A DNA stretch of 64,000 nt from CBFHMJ01 sp965656875 (GCA_965656875.1 CBFHMJ010000027.1:124001-188000), one strand, 5' to 3'. Shown: positions 1 to 8,627, numbered from the stretch's first letter. The notes: generated by a model from the letters alone, not told the origin. Program-made: numbers and translations.

Positions 1-741
1 TTGCTCGTCTTCTTCCAACAAGTTGAAATCAGCCTGACAAGCCTGCCATTCAGTGGTCAGTGCTTCCCGACGACTCAACATGAGTTCAACGTCATTTTTA
101 TCTTTTAACGCATTGAGTTTCGCCAGCACAAGATTGACATTTTTACGCAGCGTTACTGGCTTTTGTGCCAGTTCATTCTGAAAATCAATCTTTGCCTGAA
201 TTTTACTTTTAACTTCACCGTCGGCAGCAGGCAGTAATCGCGTTAACAGCGGTAACTGATCAATCGCATCAACTAAGGCATTTTGAATATCAAGGGAGGT
301 ATTTCTGGCAGAGAATGCCTGAAGAAATAGCGGCTCTTTATTTAACCGCAGAAGCAATTTAAGACGAACATTGTCATCACTGTCATTCAGTGCAAGTTCT
401 TCAAGAATCGACGATTTATTACATTCATCAATAAAGCGGGATTTAAGGGTGGCATCAACATTGAAGCTCGCCTGCCCTAATAAACCTTTGCGAATATTAT
501 TTTCAGCAAGGGCGCGGTTTTTCGCATCATTTTCACTTTTACTGGCTTGCCACCAGAGAGAAAAATCATTCAACCGTTCCAGGGCTTTACGTCGAACATT
601 TTCATTGCCGTCGTTAAAGGCCAGTTCATGGAGAATAGATTTTTGATGATTATCGTCAGGAGACAGATCCTGGAGAGACTGAATGCGAACCTGTGGGTCG
701 CTATTTTTCCATTTAGCCTTAAAAAGATTTTTAAATATCAT
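1..741 (-). CDS. DUF349 domain protein, N-terminal part (cut by window edge)
   Basis: The reading frame is open from an ATG at 741 to the left edge, giving 247 residues without a stop. Two HEAT-like segments are visible, around residues 15-65 (LAFNDGNENVRRKALERL, then DFSLWWQAS) and 115-145 (ILEELALNDSDDNVRLKLL). The end of the visible part becomes acidic and helical. From memory, this start (MIFKNLFKAKW...DPQVR) and the LWWQAS motif are typical of gammaproteobacterial DUF349 proteins, whose repeated DUF349 units would lie beyond the edge. Function is not established. Its ATG lies inside the end of the upstream DUF1315 gene (11 bp overlap), so the two are probably translationally coupled. Confidence 0.75.
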   Translation of the reverse strand, partial: MIFKNLFKAKWKNSDPQVRIQSLQDLSPDDNHQKSILHELAFNDGNENVRRKALERLNDFSLWWQASKSENDAKNRALAENNIRKGLLGQASFNVDATLKSRFIDECNKSSILEELALNDSDDNVRLKLLLRLNKEPLFLQAFSARNTSLDIQNALVDAIDQLPLLTRLLPAADGEVKSKIQAKIDFQNELAQKPVTLRKNVNLVLAKLNALKDKNDVELMLSRREALTTEWQACQADFNLLEEDEQ

Positions 742-1012
742 CTTGATTAAACCGCGCTATATCTTCTTCTTGCTTAAACTGACGCTTAAGCTCACTTTTA
801 GATTTATGAATCAGATTGCCATCTTCACCAACCGTAAAATGCTCTTTTGATTTGAGCACTTGTGACTGATAAGCAATGACAAGCTGCATAGTATTTTCAC
901 GTTGTTCTTCTGTTAATTTAGTGCCATCTGGCCATTTGCCCGTTTCAACCGCCTGACGCAGGCTTAACCAGGTATCATGGGTAAGAGATTGGACCAGTTG
1001 TTTTATATCCAT
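731..1012 (-). CDS. DUF1315 family protein (YeaC-like)
   Basis: A protein of 93 residues beginning MDIKQLVQSLT. It has the conserved look of the DUF1315/YeaC family: a WPDGTKLTEEQRE segment followed by a helix that includes QLVIAYQ. The ATG at 1012 is preferred over the upstream in-frame ATG at 1030, because family members begin directly with this helix. It is followed by the DUF349 gene with an 11 bp overlap, which indicates an operon. No biochemical role is known for the family. It appears soluble and cytoplasmic, with no signal peptide or membrane segment. Confidence 0.8.
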   Translation of the reverse strand: MDIKQLVQSLTHDTWLSLRQAVETGKWPDGTKLTEEQRENTMQLVIAYQSQVLKSKEHFTVGEDGNLIHKSKSELKRQFKQEEDIARFNQDDI

Positions 1013-1073
1013 GGTTCTCACTTTTTGCAATGTTTATTTACAGTTAACGGAAGAATACGAAGATCATTCGCTG

Positions 1074-1400
1074 TTAAGACGAACGTTTTAACATCACCAT
1101 CCAGATGCGGCTGGCAATATAAAGTAATATACCGATGCCCCCCATCGCCATACCACCATAGTAAATCGGTGTGTCTTCTGCGGGTTGCTTGAATAATATC
1201 AACCAGGTTGCAGCAAGAAACATTATCAGTCCCAACGTCGAATAAACATGGATTCGTTGAGAGGTTTTGATTATTTTTTGACGATTCAGTCTACTTAGTT
1301 TTTCTTCGTCCATATCAGTCAAATCAAAACTACAGTGATTGCATCGGGTTGCTTTACTTGAGACTTTTTTGTCGCAGGAAGGACAACTAATTAGTGCCAC
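1074..1400 (-). CDS. zinc-ribbon membrane protein, GTG start
   Basis: A protein of 108 residues. An N-terminal zinc ribbon (CPSC...CNHC, residues about 6-24) is followed by a charged linker and two hydrophobic segments (around TLGLIMFLAATWLIL and GGMAMGGIGILLYIA). The GTG at 1400 is chosen because a GGAG ribosome binding site lies 6-7 bases upstream, while the only longer in-frame start is a TTG without a site. The layout suggests a cytosolic metal-binding ribbon anchored to the inner membrane. The specific role is not recognisable. It lies 61 bp upstream of the DUF1315 gene on the same strand and may share its transcript. Confidence 0.65.
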   Translation of the reverse strand: MALISCPSCDKKVSSKATRCNHCSFDLTDMDEEKLSRLNRQKIIKTSQRIHVYSTLGLIMFLAATWLILFKQPAEDTPIYYGGMAMGGIGILLYIASRIWMVMLKRSS

Positions 1401-1596
1401 AGAAAACTCCAAACTCGGGGCTTCGATACTCAGCTTTCAGCGCGCTGTTTCTGATATGGCCAAGTCCATTTCAGTGATCGAAAACCTTATAGTACCGGGA
1501 GGTCAGGATAATGTATCTGTGATGCATTGCAAGGATACGCCTCGCCAATATTCATTTTTTTTTATGATTAATTAAAAGATAATCAAGTTGATGAAA

Positions 1597-1619
1597 AAAA
1601 GGCCGCAATGCGGCCTTTT
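1597..1619 (-). terminator. terminator of the AGCS symporter gene
   Basis: A perfect 10 bp stem AAAAGGCCGC / GCGGCCTTTT encloses the 3-base loop AAT, with T tracts on either side, so it can act in both orientations. It lies 29 bp after the stop of the symporter gene on the minus strand. Confidence 0.85.
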
Positions 1620-1647
1620 CAAACAATTTTAATCCGAAGACGTCTGT

Positions 1648-3318
1648 TTACTCTTTGCCTTCTTTATTTTTAAATTTTTCCCAGTACTCATTCACGGTTT
1701 CTTTCATTTCTTTACGAAGTAATAAAATACCGATAAGGTTTGGTAAGGTCATCAATACAATCGCAACGTTCGCCAGTGTCCAGATTAGTGTGGTATCTGC
1801 AACCGCAGCCCACATGAAACCAGCAACATAGAACACGCGATACGGCATAATTGCGCGAATACCAAACAAGTAGTTTACGGCACGATCACCATAGTAAGAC
1901 CAGGCGATTGCCGTTGAAAACGCGAAGAGCAGCAGACCAATTGAAACAACGTATTGACCCCATTCACCCAGATAACCTTTGGTGAATGCAATCGTTGTTA
2001 ATTCTGCGGAATGAACCAACGATTTACCCAGTACGATGATGTCTTTGTTTTCCAGTTTACCGTCAGATACTTTTAACGGGCCGGAATACTTGATTTCATC
2101 ATTCGCATGGAAACGAATATTCTCTGCAACAGAACGAGAGTGAAGAATAGTGAAATTCTTATCAACTGCTCGACCATCAACGATGTTCAGGGTGCCGTTA
2201 AAACGAGGAATCGCTTTATCATCACCATTTACGAACATATAAAGCTTTTGCAATTGTTCTTCGTTCTTTTCTGAGTACTGTCCTTGAAGGATAACCATTG
2301 CTGAATCTTCAAGCTTCGTCTCAAATTTTTCCTGCCAGACGCCTGACGACAAAATAACCAGACCGGTAATCGTACAAATTACAATCGTATCAATGAAAGG
2401 CTCAAGGATAGATACCATACCTTCTGATACAGGCTCATCCGCTTTTGCTGATGCGTGAGCAATCGCCGCAGAACCCTGACCGGCTTCATTTGAATACAGA
2501 CCACGCGCTACACCACGGTTGAACGCATAAGCAAATGCAGCACCAAGGAAACCACCACCTGCAGCAGAACCGGTGAATGCATCAGAGAAGATGCTCACAA
2601 ATGACGGGCCAATATTTTCAAAATTGTAGAAAATAACGCTAAACGCACCAAACAGATAAACAACAGCCATGAATGGAACAACACGCGATGTGATCGCTGC
2701 AATTCGCTTAATACCACCCAGAATAACCAGTGCCAGTAATACTGATAACACAGCGCCAGTCAATACTGGTGCGATCCCAAAGGTACTTTCCATACCCTGA
2801 GCAATGTTATTAATTTGTGGCATGTTACCAGTACCGAATGAACTGATAACTGTTGCAATAGCGAACAAAACTGCCAGCCATTTCATGTTCAGTCGACGAT
2901 CCATGTAATACATTGGACCACCTGCCATGCTGCCATCAGAGGCTTTAACACGGTATTTATGGGATAAGGTTACTTCAACGAATTTACTGGTCATACCGAA
3001 GAATGCGGTCATCCACATCCAGAATAGTGCCGCAGGACCACCAATTGAGATAGCTAACGCGACACCACCAATGTTACCAGTACCCACAGTACCGGATAAT
3101 GCAGTGGCTAACGCCTGGAAATGAGAGGTATCACCTTCCGCATCTTTCTTATCATACTTACCTGACACTACTTTCCAGGCATGTTTAAAGTAACGGATTT
3201 GAGGAAATTTCAGATAGACGGTAAAGAACACACCTGTTCCCAGTAGCACCCAGGGAAACCAGGCAGAACTACCTAACATGCTGTCCATTGCTAAAAGCAA
3301 GTCGTTTAAACTATTCAC
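1648..3318 (-). CDS. AGCS-family sodium/alanine (amino acid) symporter with soluble insert
   Basis: A protein of 556 residues and an inner-membrane cation/amino-acid symporter of the AGCS family (AlsT/DagA type). Family signatures are clear: GTVGTGNIGGVALAI (76-90), MAGGPMYYMDRRL (131-143), NRGVARGLYSNEAGQGSAAIAHA (268-289, strongly conserved) and LLFAFSTAIAWSYYG (463-477). Substrate cannot be read from sequence; alanine or glycine with Na+ is the family norm. The unusual part is a hydrophilic stretch of about 110 residues (about 327-440) between two predicted transmembrane helices, where most members have a short loop. That makes the protein about 100 residues longer than a typical AGCS. It is monocistronic, with its own terminator. 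Confidence 0.92.
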   Translation of the reverse strand: MNSLNDLLLAMDSMLGSSAWFPWVLLGTGVFFTVYLKFPQIRYFKHAWKVVSGKYDKKDAEGDTSHFQALATALSGTVGTGNIGGVALAISIGGPAALFWMWMTAFFGMTSKFVEVTLSHKYRVKASDGSMAGGPMYYMDRRLNMKWLAVLFAIATVISSFGTGNMPQINNIAQGMESTFGIAPVLTGAVLSVLLALVILGGIKRIAAITSRVVPFMAVVYLFGAFSVIFYNFENIGPSFVSIFSDAFTGSAAGGGFLGAAFAYAFNRGVARGLYSNEAGQGSAAIAHASAKADEPVSEGMVSILEPFIDTIVICTITGLVILSSGVWQEKFETKLEDSAMVILQGQYSEKNEEQLQKLYMFVNGDDKAIPRFNGTLNIVDGRAVDKNFTILHSRSVAENIRFHANDEIKYSGPLKVSDGKLENKDIIVLGKSLVHSAELTTIAFTKGYLGEWGQYVVSIGLLLFAFSTAIAWSYYGDRAVNYLFGIRAIMPYRVFYVAGFMWAAVADTTLIWTLANVAIVLMTLPNLIGILLLRKEMKETVNEYWEKFKNKEGKE

Positions 3319-3447
3319 CAGTGAACCTCCGGCTAGTTATTATTTTTGTGATATGTTGGCGGTGATGATACGCGGGATTTAAGCCTTTCCATGTCAAATA
3401 AGATAAAAAGCTTAAATTTTGCGAGATGCTCCGGCATCAACACACAA

Positions 3448-3472
3448 AAACGCCGGACATAGCCCGGCGTTT
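3448..3472 (-). terminator. terminator of the M14 peptidase gene
   Basis: The stem AAACGCCGG / CCGGCGTTT with a 7-base loop is followed by T's on the minus strand, beginning 8 bp after the peptidase stop codon. Confidence 0.8.
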
Positions 3473-3479
3473 CTTATTA

Positions 3480-4610
3480 TTAATCTCTCAGGTCATCTAC
3501 TACGGCCAGTACAGCCGTCAGACAATCCTTACCAAAAATCATTGAACGTACATCAGACCAGCCAAATACGCTGTCTGGTACATTGTTGTGATCTTTAAAT
3601 GGCATTTCTACTGTGTAAGCCAGACAGTTAAAGTGGTCACCTACCCAGGCACAGCCCACCGTCATATTCGCTTCACCCGGTGCATCTTTCGGATAACCAT
3701 ATTCATCCTGGAATTCCGGTGTCGTTAACTGCCATGCAGCTTTAAATTTATCTTCCAGTCCTTTGATACGGGCATCGTAAGAAGGAACCCCTTCCGTACC
3801 AGCGACGAAGTTATAAGGAATAGCCTCATCACCATGAATATCGAGGAACATATCAACACCGATTTCCTGCATTTTTTCACGCACCAGGAAAACCTCAGGA
3901 CTTTTATCCATGCTCGGTGTTTGCCATTCACGATTAAGGTTACTACCTACGGCATTAGTACGGAGATGACCTCGCGCACTGCCGTCCGGGTTCATGTTTG
4001 GCACAACGTAAAATACAGCCTTATCAAGTAATGTACGAGCAACCCCGTCATCACCATCAGTCAGACGCTCAAGTAATCCTTCAACAAACCATTCAGCCAT
4101 TGACTCACCCGGATGCTGACGTGCAATCACCCAGATTTTCTTTTTGTCTTCGTCCGGATCGCCAACCACCAACATAGACATATCACGGCCATCAAGGGTT
4201 TCACCCAGATCAACCTGCTCAACACCGTCCTCAGTTTGCATGGTAGCTAATAAATCTAAATGGCGTTCGTAAGAATAAGGCGCGAAGTACGCGAAATAGA
4301 CAGATGCATATTCAGGGATGTGATTGATGATTAGCTTGCCATCTTCATATCGAGTATCAACCCGAAACCAGGTTTCACGATCATAAGATGCAACCGCCTG
4401 ATAATTTTCCCAACCGTCCGGATAGGCAGAATCTTTGGCGTTATTAATAGTAATTTGGTGAGGGATAAATGCTTCCGACTGTAAACGGAAATGGAACCAC
4501 TGATAGAAGTCCGACTGATTATCTTTTTTAATCGTAATTTGAATGTCGTCTGGTGATTCCAGTTTGACAACGTTTGCATTTCCGCTGTCAAAATTAGTTG
4601 TTAATTTCAT
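3480..4610 (-). CDS. M14 family zinc carboxypeptidase (cytosolic carboxypeptidase-like)
   Basis: A protein of 376 residues with no signal peptide, hence probably cytosolic. All M14 active-site residues are present: zinc ligands H166 and E169 in RQHPGES and H259 in LDIHGDE; the substrate-binding NR pair (N226, R227 in SNLNREW); and the general base E335 in YTVEMPF. An N-terminal beta-rich domain of about 115 residues precedes the catalytic domain, as in the Nna1/CCP-like branch of M14. Related proteins trim C-terminal acidic residues or peptides; the bacterial substrate is not known. The gene stands alone and is terminated by the hairpin at 3448-3472. Confidence 0.88.
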   Translation of the reverse strand: MKLTTNFDSGNANVVKLESPDDIQITIKKDNQSDFYQWFHFRLQSEAFIPHQITINNAKDSAYPDGWENYQAVASYDRETWFRVDTRYEDGKLIINHIPEYASVYFAYFAPYSYERHLDLLATMQTEDGVEQVDLGETLDGRDMSMLVVGDPDEDKKKIWVIARQHPGESMAEWFVEGLLERLTDGDDGVARTLLDKAVFYVVPNMNPDGSARGHLRTNAVGSNLNREWQTPSMDKSPEVFLVREKMQEIGVDMFLDIHGDEAIPYNFVAGTEGVPSYDARIKGLEDKFKAAWQLTTPEFQDEYGYPKDAPGEANMTVGCAWVGDHFNCLAYTVEMPFKDHNNVPDSVFGWSDVRSMIFGKDCLTAVLAVVDDLRD

Positions 4611-4853
4611 TTTATAACTCTGTGAGTCAACTCGTGGCGGCTAGACTAGCATATTTTTTCCAGCCCTTGCGAGACTTTAGCCCCTCTGTCTCCCTGTAAT
4701 TGCCCGTTATTCAGTCAATCTTTTTATTAAGCTTACTTCAAACAAAAATCTTTACCCATCAAGGCACTGTTCAGACCAGATTTGCACAGCAGTAAATTTA
4801 CACATTTAGTACACGTTAACTTTACATAAAATCTCATATGCTACTTTTTATCT

Positions 4854-4883
4854 TTGACATTTATTAATTTAAGAAATTATCAT
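4854..4883 (+). promoter_or_regulatory. sigma70-type promoter of the first secreted paralog
   Basis: TTGACA at 4854-4859, an 18 bp spacer and TATCAT at 4878-4883, about 60 bases before the ATG at 4944. The same two hexamers and the same spacer occur before the paralog at 5742. The rest of the 4611-4943 gap is AT-rich and shows no gene. The leader holds a weak inverted repeat, ATTTACA (4893-4899) / TGTAAAT (4923-4929). Confidence 0.6.
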
Positions 4884-4943
4884 CTCATTGATATTTACAT
4901 TTGGAAATATCGAAATTACACCTGTAAATTTAAGGATATTATT

Positions 4944-5411
4944 ATGAAAAAGATGATTTTAGGTGCTGTTTTAGCACTGGCAACAACAGGCGCATCAGCA
5001 GCTCCACCTCCAGGCGAAGGTACTTGTGGTCACTGGGCAGAAGTAACGCGTTGTGATTATGAAGATGTTGTTGTGGGTGAAACTAAAACCACCATCTGTA
5101 ATTACTACGGATATATTTCCAGTTTCAGTGGCAGCGGTTGGATTTCTGACTGGTTCAGCGATACAAAAGTACTTGCTGGCCACACGTCTTGCCCTGCTGC
5201 CAGCTTCATTCACAGATATCATCATTACTATGACACAAGCACCCATAGTTACAAATACGCCTGGATTTCAGGTCATATCAATCTAACTAACCAACAACAC
5301 CATACAAAAACTCATACTGAGCGTCGTGTAGTTGAAGGTTCTTGCCGCACAGAAATGGTTTGGATTCCTGGTGTAGGCATCCCTGGTCCACACTGTGAAG
5401 GCATGGAGTAA
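4944..5411 (+). CDS. secreted Cys/Tyr/His-rich protein of unknown family, paralog A
   Basis: A protein of 155 residues with a clear Sec signal peptide (MKKMILGAVLALATTGASA, cleaved before APPP). The start at 4944 has AAGGA 7 bases upstream; in-frame starts further upstream would destroy the signal peptide. The mature part is rich in Tyr, His and Trp. It has six cysteines, in CGHW, RCDYE, ICNYYG, GHTSCP, EGSCRTE and PHCEG. The segment YKYAW.SGH.NLT.Q.HHTKT, followed by VEGSCRTE.VW, is shared with the protein at 5742. I do not recognise a family. Export to the periplasm or outside, with disulfides, is inferred. Its own promoter and terminator make it a single-gene unit. Confidence 0.8.
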   Translation: MKKMILGAVLALATTGASAAPPPGEGTCGHWAEVTRCDYEDVVVGETKTTICNYYGYISSFSGSGWISDWFSDTKVLAGHTSCPAASFIHRYHHYYDTSTHSYKYAWISGHINLTNQQHHTKTHTERRVVEGSCRTEMVWIPGVGIPGPHCEGME

Positions 5412-5420
5412 TCACCTTGT

Positions 5421-5450
5421 AAAGACCTGATAACTATCAGGTCTTTTCCT
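5421..5450 (+). terminator. terminator after secreted paralog A
   Basis: The stem AAAGACCTGAT / ATCAGGTCTTT (11 bp, loop AACT) is followed by a short T-rich stretch. It starts 10 bp after the stop at 5411. Confidence 0.85.
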
Positions 5451-5645
5451 TTTACTTCCCATCTGTTTATATTTTTTTATTATGTAAACCACGCCATTTT
5501 ATAGCCAGTTTTCATATAAAAAATATAAGCATCAATTGTAAATCGTTCCAGATTCCCCGTCATTGAAGACTTTCAACTCGTTAACACTCTGATAAGCATT
5601 AATTTATTAGTTGCTAATTAAATTAATCGACTTGTCTTAATGATT

Positions 5646-5675
5646 TTGACAACTAGCGCATCTGAGTCATATCAT
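5646..5675 (+). promoter_or_regulatory. sigma70-type promoter of the second secreted paralog
   Basis: TTGACA at 5646-5651, 18 bp, TATCAT at 5670-5675, with the same hexamers and spacing as at 4854-4883. The transcribed leader carries an 8 bp perfect inverted repeat, CTGAATTC (5683-5690) / GAATTCAG (5709-5716), which could fold into a hairpin upstream of the ribosome binding site. Nothing else is seen in the 5451-5741 gap. Confidence 0.6.
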
Positions 5676-5741
5676 GCCAACACTGAATTCACAGTTGTAA
5701 ATACAGTAGAATTCAGACGTTAATTTTATTACGGAGTAATT

Positions 5742-6152
5742 ATGAAAAAAGCACTTCTAGGTCTTCTTCTTGCAGCTGCCAGTGCAGGTGTTAGCGCTAA
5801 CGGTTACTGGGATTACCGCACAGTATGTGACTACGAAACAGTTACTACTCAAACACCTTACACGTCATGTAGCTATTCAGGCTGGTTAAACGGCTTCGGT
5901 GCGGGTAGCGTTCCATCAAGCTCTTACTTTACGCTAGGCGGTCACACGTCTTGCCCATCAAGCGATTACAAACACGTTTACCAGGGCTACTGGGATGGCG
6001 GTCAGTACAAATATGCATGGTTCAGCGGTCATCTTCACCTGACTAGCCAAAACCACTCATACCACACAAAAACTGAACGCCGTAGAGTCGAAGGTTCTTG
6101 CCGTACAGAACGTGTATGGGTTGAACTTTGTGACGGTTGTCAGATCCCATAA
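5742..6152 (+). CDS. secreted Cys/Tyr/His-rich protein of unknown family, paralog B
   Basis: A protein of 136 residues. The signal peptide MKKALLGLLLAAASAGVSA is cleaved before NGYWDY. Start at 5742 with CGGAG 5 bases upstream. It aligns with the protein at 4944 over most of its length: VCDYE, SCSYSGW, GGHTSCPSS, YKYAW.SGHLHLTSQ, HTKTERR.VEGSCRTE.VW and a C-terminal cysteine pair CDGC. Cysteine positions are largely conserved, so the fold is probably disulfide-stabilised. Paralog A carries an extra Pro/Gly N-terminus with one more cysteine. The family is unknown to me. The two genes are separated by 330 bp and each has its own promoter and terminator, so they look like duplicated complete units. 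Confidence 0.8.
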   Translation: MKKALLGLLLAAASAGVSANGYWDYRTVCDYETVTTQTPYTSCSYSGWLNGFGAGSVPSSSYFTLGGHTSCPSSDYKHVYQGYWDGGQYKYAWFSGHLHLTSQNHSYHTKTERRRVEGSCRTERVWVELCDGCQIP

Positions 6153-6208
6153 AGACAGTTTTCTGTTACTTGTCTGACTAATCGTCTGACAAGACCTGTC
6201 TATCAGAG

Positions 6209-6233
6209 CCTGCCAGCATGCTGGCGGGTTTCT
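6209..6233 (+). terminator. terminator after secreted paralog B
   Basis: The palindrome CCTGCCAGC / GCTGGCGGG (one G.T pair, 2-base centre) is followed by TTTCTT. It lies 57 bp after the stop at 6152. Confidence 0.65.
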
Positions 6234-6330
6234 TAAAAACGTTAAAATAAACACATCAGTCAAGAGTGCGTTATTATCACAGCAGCCTGCGCGGACGTCG
6301 CAATGTCACCATCATGTCAAGGAGAATCAT

Positions 6331-8244
6331 TTGAAGTCATCACTGCTGGTTAGTCTGGCTGTCGCTACAGCCTTAGGGTCCTGGTGGTATCTACATGAAG
6401 ATACTGAACAAAACGTTGTCGAATTGCCGGTAACAAAGCAGCAGGCCGCCCCATCCTCTTCACAATTATCAACAACACAATCCGAACCTGTCGAAAACAG
6501 ACATACAGCCGAGCCGGTACTGACTGAACAGCAACAAACGCTGGACTGTGAACAGGCACTCATTGATTATCAAAGCCCCTCATTTTTAGAACAAAAGAGA
6601 CGATTGCTGATCGAAGAATTACTTCGCTCTATCCCTGATGAACAACGTTCTATTTCTAACCAACACCTGTTAGCGGCGGCTGGTTTAAATAAAGCCGTTC
6701 AACAATCCATAAATCGTCAACAAACTGAGCAAACATCACTTTCTGGTGAATCTGTCATTCCCGATCCGAGTATGATGGAGCAACTGGCTGTTCATATTAA
6801 GAATCTTGAATACGGTGATATCACTGATCTGATCATCGACCGTAAATTATCGAAATTAACGCGGTTCGCGAATTACACCTTATTAGAGACCATCTATTTA
6901 TATGACCTTGAGTTGTCAGCCGGTAGCTGGCAAATGTTGATAGCCAGTGGATTACCTGTATCAAAACGTCTAATCAAATGGCTTATCCGTCATCCGGAAC
7001 AAGCAGAACTTTTCAGTACCACATTAGATAGCTACACCAGTAATAAAGCCTTCAGTCCCGCAGAATTACGACGCCTGGCAGAAGATAGTATTCGTCAGCT
7101 AAACCCTGTCGCCGTTAGGAATTTCATTGATCGCGGCGCAACCTTCAGTGGAGACGTTAATAAATCCCCCTTGTTACTGCTACCTGAGCCTGCGGATCAA
7201 CAGCAACAACAAGCGTTCGTCGATATCTATCTGATATTGTCACAACAGGGCATGAATACAGCTCCTGCATTTTTAGCCGCGAATATCGAACAATGGCTGC
7301 CGAAAGACTTGTTAAAAAGTACGCCGGTCATCCAGGATGAAAATACGCAACTTACAGAAGAAGCTGCGGCAGTTTCTTCACAAATCGCCGATGTTAATCG
7401 AGACATCGAACAACAAATTCAATACGCCAGACAGATAGAACAGGAATGTAGCCTCGATGCCAGCATAAGCTCAGGTGAAACCGCTAAGTCAACCCACCAG
7501 GGTATATACGAAAAACAAATCCAAAGTTATGGTGCCAATAATAATCAAGGCTTCATTGACGATGAGCATAAAGATGAACTGGCCTCCGCACGGACAATGG
7601 TCAAACAAATCGTTCATTCATTGGAAATGCGCTCAAAAGATGGCCACCAGCAAATACGCGATGATTTAGAAGACTTTCGTAAACTTGTCGCTCGACGCGA
7701 ATGGAAAAAAGCACTCGATATGGCGAAGGCCGCAAAACTGGATGATCCAGATAAAGGCAAAATCTATTTCCGTACGTTAATGGAACAAGCCGCACAACAT
7801 GCAAATATCACAACCTTAAAACAGATTATTGCTGCCGGCGGGAAATTACCGGATGGCATGATTGCACAACTGGCTGCCACCGGTGATCTTGAACGAACCC
7901 GGACGCTGCAACCATTAGGTTTGAACTTTTCATTCATAGATGGATTTGGTCGTAATGCGATTTCCTTCGCGATGATGCCACCCGGCCATTACGACATGAT
8001 TGAATTTTTACTGGATCAGGATGTTTCCGTCAAACCCACCTCGAAAGGTCTGGACCCACTCGACTACGCACTGAAATTTGTGAATCACGATAAACGCTAT
8101 CAAGGTTTGATCCGGCTGTTGATCGACAATGGCGCACCGGTCGAGAAATCACATCGTCAAAAGATTCAGCTACTGAAGTTTTCCAATCCCGAGCTCTATA
8201 ACGAGCTGGTTTTACATATCCCTGAACTCCGCATTTCAGGTTAA
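6331..8244 (+). CDS. membrane-anchored or secreted protein with C-terminal ankyrin-like repeats
   Basis: A protein of 637 residues. It starts with TTG at 6331, supported by AAGGAG 6 bases upstream; there is no nearby in-frame ATG that keeps the signal or anchor (MKSSLLVSLAVATALGSWWYL). A Gln/Thr/Glu-rich linker (about 22-70) follows, then a long helical region. The C-terminal 180 residues contain ankyrin-like units, such as ITTLKQIIAAGGKLPDG, GFGRNAISFAM...YDMIEFLLDQDV and GLIRLLIDNGAPVE. The layout is that of a periplasmic interaction protein held by an N-terminal helix. No enzymatic motif is seen and the function is not recognised. The small lipoprotein gene at 8358 lies just downstream. 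Confidence 0.75.
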   Translation: MKSSLLVSLAVATALGSWWYLHEDTEQNVVELPVTKQQAAPSSSQLSTTQSEPVENRHTAEPVLTEQQQTLDCEQALIDYQSPSFLEQKRRLLIEELLRSIPDEQRSISNQHLLAAAGLNKAVQQSINRQQTEQTSLSGESVIPDPSMMEQLAVHIKNLEYGDITDLIIDRKLSKLTRFANYTLLETIYLYDLELSAGSWQMLIASGLPVSKRLIKWLIRHPEQAELFSTTLDSYTSNKAFSPAELRRLAEDSIRQLNPVAVRNFIDRGATFSGDVNKSPLLLLPEPADQQQQQAFVDIYLILSQQGMNTAPAFLAANIEQWLPKDLLKSTPVIQDENTQLTEEAAAVSSQIADVNRDIEQQIQYARQIEQECSLDASISSGETAKSTHQGIYEKQIQSYGANNNQGFIDDEHKDELASARTMVKQIVHSLEMRSKDGHQQIRDDLEDFRKLVARREWKKALDMAKAAKLDDPDKGKIYFRTLMEQAAQHANITTLKQIIAAGGKLPDGMIAQLAATGDLERTRTLQPLGLNFSFIDGFGRNAISFAMMPPGHYDMIEFLLDQDVSVKPTSKGLDPLDYALKFVNHDKRYQGLIRLLIDNGAPVEKSHRQKIQLLKFSNPELYNELVLHIPELRISG

Positions 8245-8253
8245 CAAAAGCTG

Positions 8254-8289
8254 TCATTCCGGTCAGTTGTCAGACGTAGACCGGAATGA
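8254..8289 (+). terminator. inverted repeat, possible terminator
   Basis: The stem TCATTCCGGTC / GACCGGAATGA (11 bp, 14-base loop) lies between the ankyrin-like gene and the small lipoprotein gene. It lacks a T run, so termination is uncertain; it could be an RNA-processing or stability hairpin. Confidence 0.45.
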
Positions 8290-8357
8290 AAGTACCCACG
8301 CAAAGCAGATTGAGCTATTATCTGAACTTTACGATCAGACCATCAAAAGAGAACTAC

Positions 8358-8609
8358 ATGAAAGCACGTTATATCTCCCTGCTGTTTCCTTTCTTATTAG
8401 TCGCTTGCGGTAAACTCAATCAAGAAAATTACGATAAATTAAGTGTCGGTATGAGCCAGGAAGAAGTACAGGCTATTATCGGTTCACCAGACAATTGTGA
8501 TACCAGCCTGGGTGTTAAATCTTGTATCTGGGGTGATGAAGAAGGCAAACATATTAAAGCCCGTTTCATGGCAGACGCAGCAGTAAACTATTCAAACAGC
8601 GGCCTTTAG
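8358..8609 (+). CDS. small lipoprotein, SmpA/OmlA-like fold (DUF3862-type)
   Basis: A protein of 83 residues. Lipoprotein signal MKARYISLLFPFLLVACG: the lipobox LVAC gives acylated Cys17, followed by Gly, which is compatible with outer-membrane sorting. The mature part, with YDKLSVGMSQEEVQAIIGSP and later CIWGDEEGKHIKARF, is the short beta-sandwich typical of SmpA/BamE-like proteins, where 'L..GMS..EV..ilG.P' is the hallmark. The start at 8358 is chosen because the upstream in-frame ATG (8286) would bury the signal peptide. BamE itself is longer, so I do not call it bamE. The role is probably envelope maintenance. Confidence 0.7.
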   Translation: MKARYISLLFPFLLVACGKLNQENYDKLSVGMSQEEVQAIIGSPDNCDTSLGVKSCIWGDEEGKHIKARFMADAAVNYSNSGL

Positions 8610-8627
8610 CTTCCGGACTGTTAATTC

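Noticed and set aside
371..646. Open frame on the plus strand at the left edge
   Set aside because: It is the complement of the DUF349 gene, which has far better protein character and a plausible start at 741.
1339..1575. Plus-strand frame between the zinc-ribbon gene and the AGCS terminator
   Set aside because: Overlaps the well-supported zinc-ribbon gene and has no ribosome site or recognisable protein features.
4854..4943. Longer start for secreted paralog A
   Set aside because: The upstream start (TTG in the promoter -35) would give a long N-terminus before the signal peptide; the ATG at 4944 has AAGGA at the right distance.
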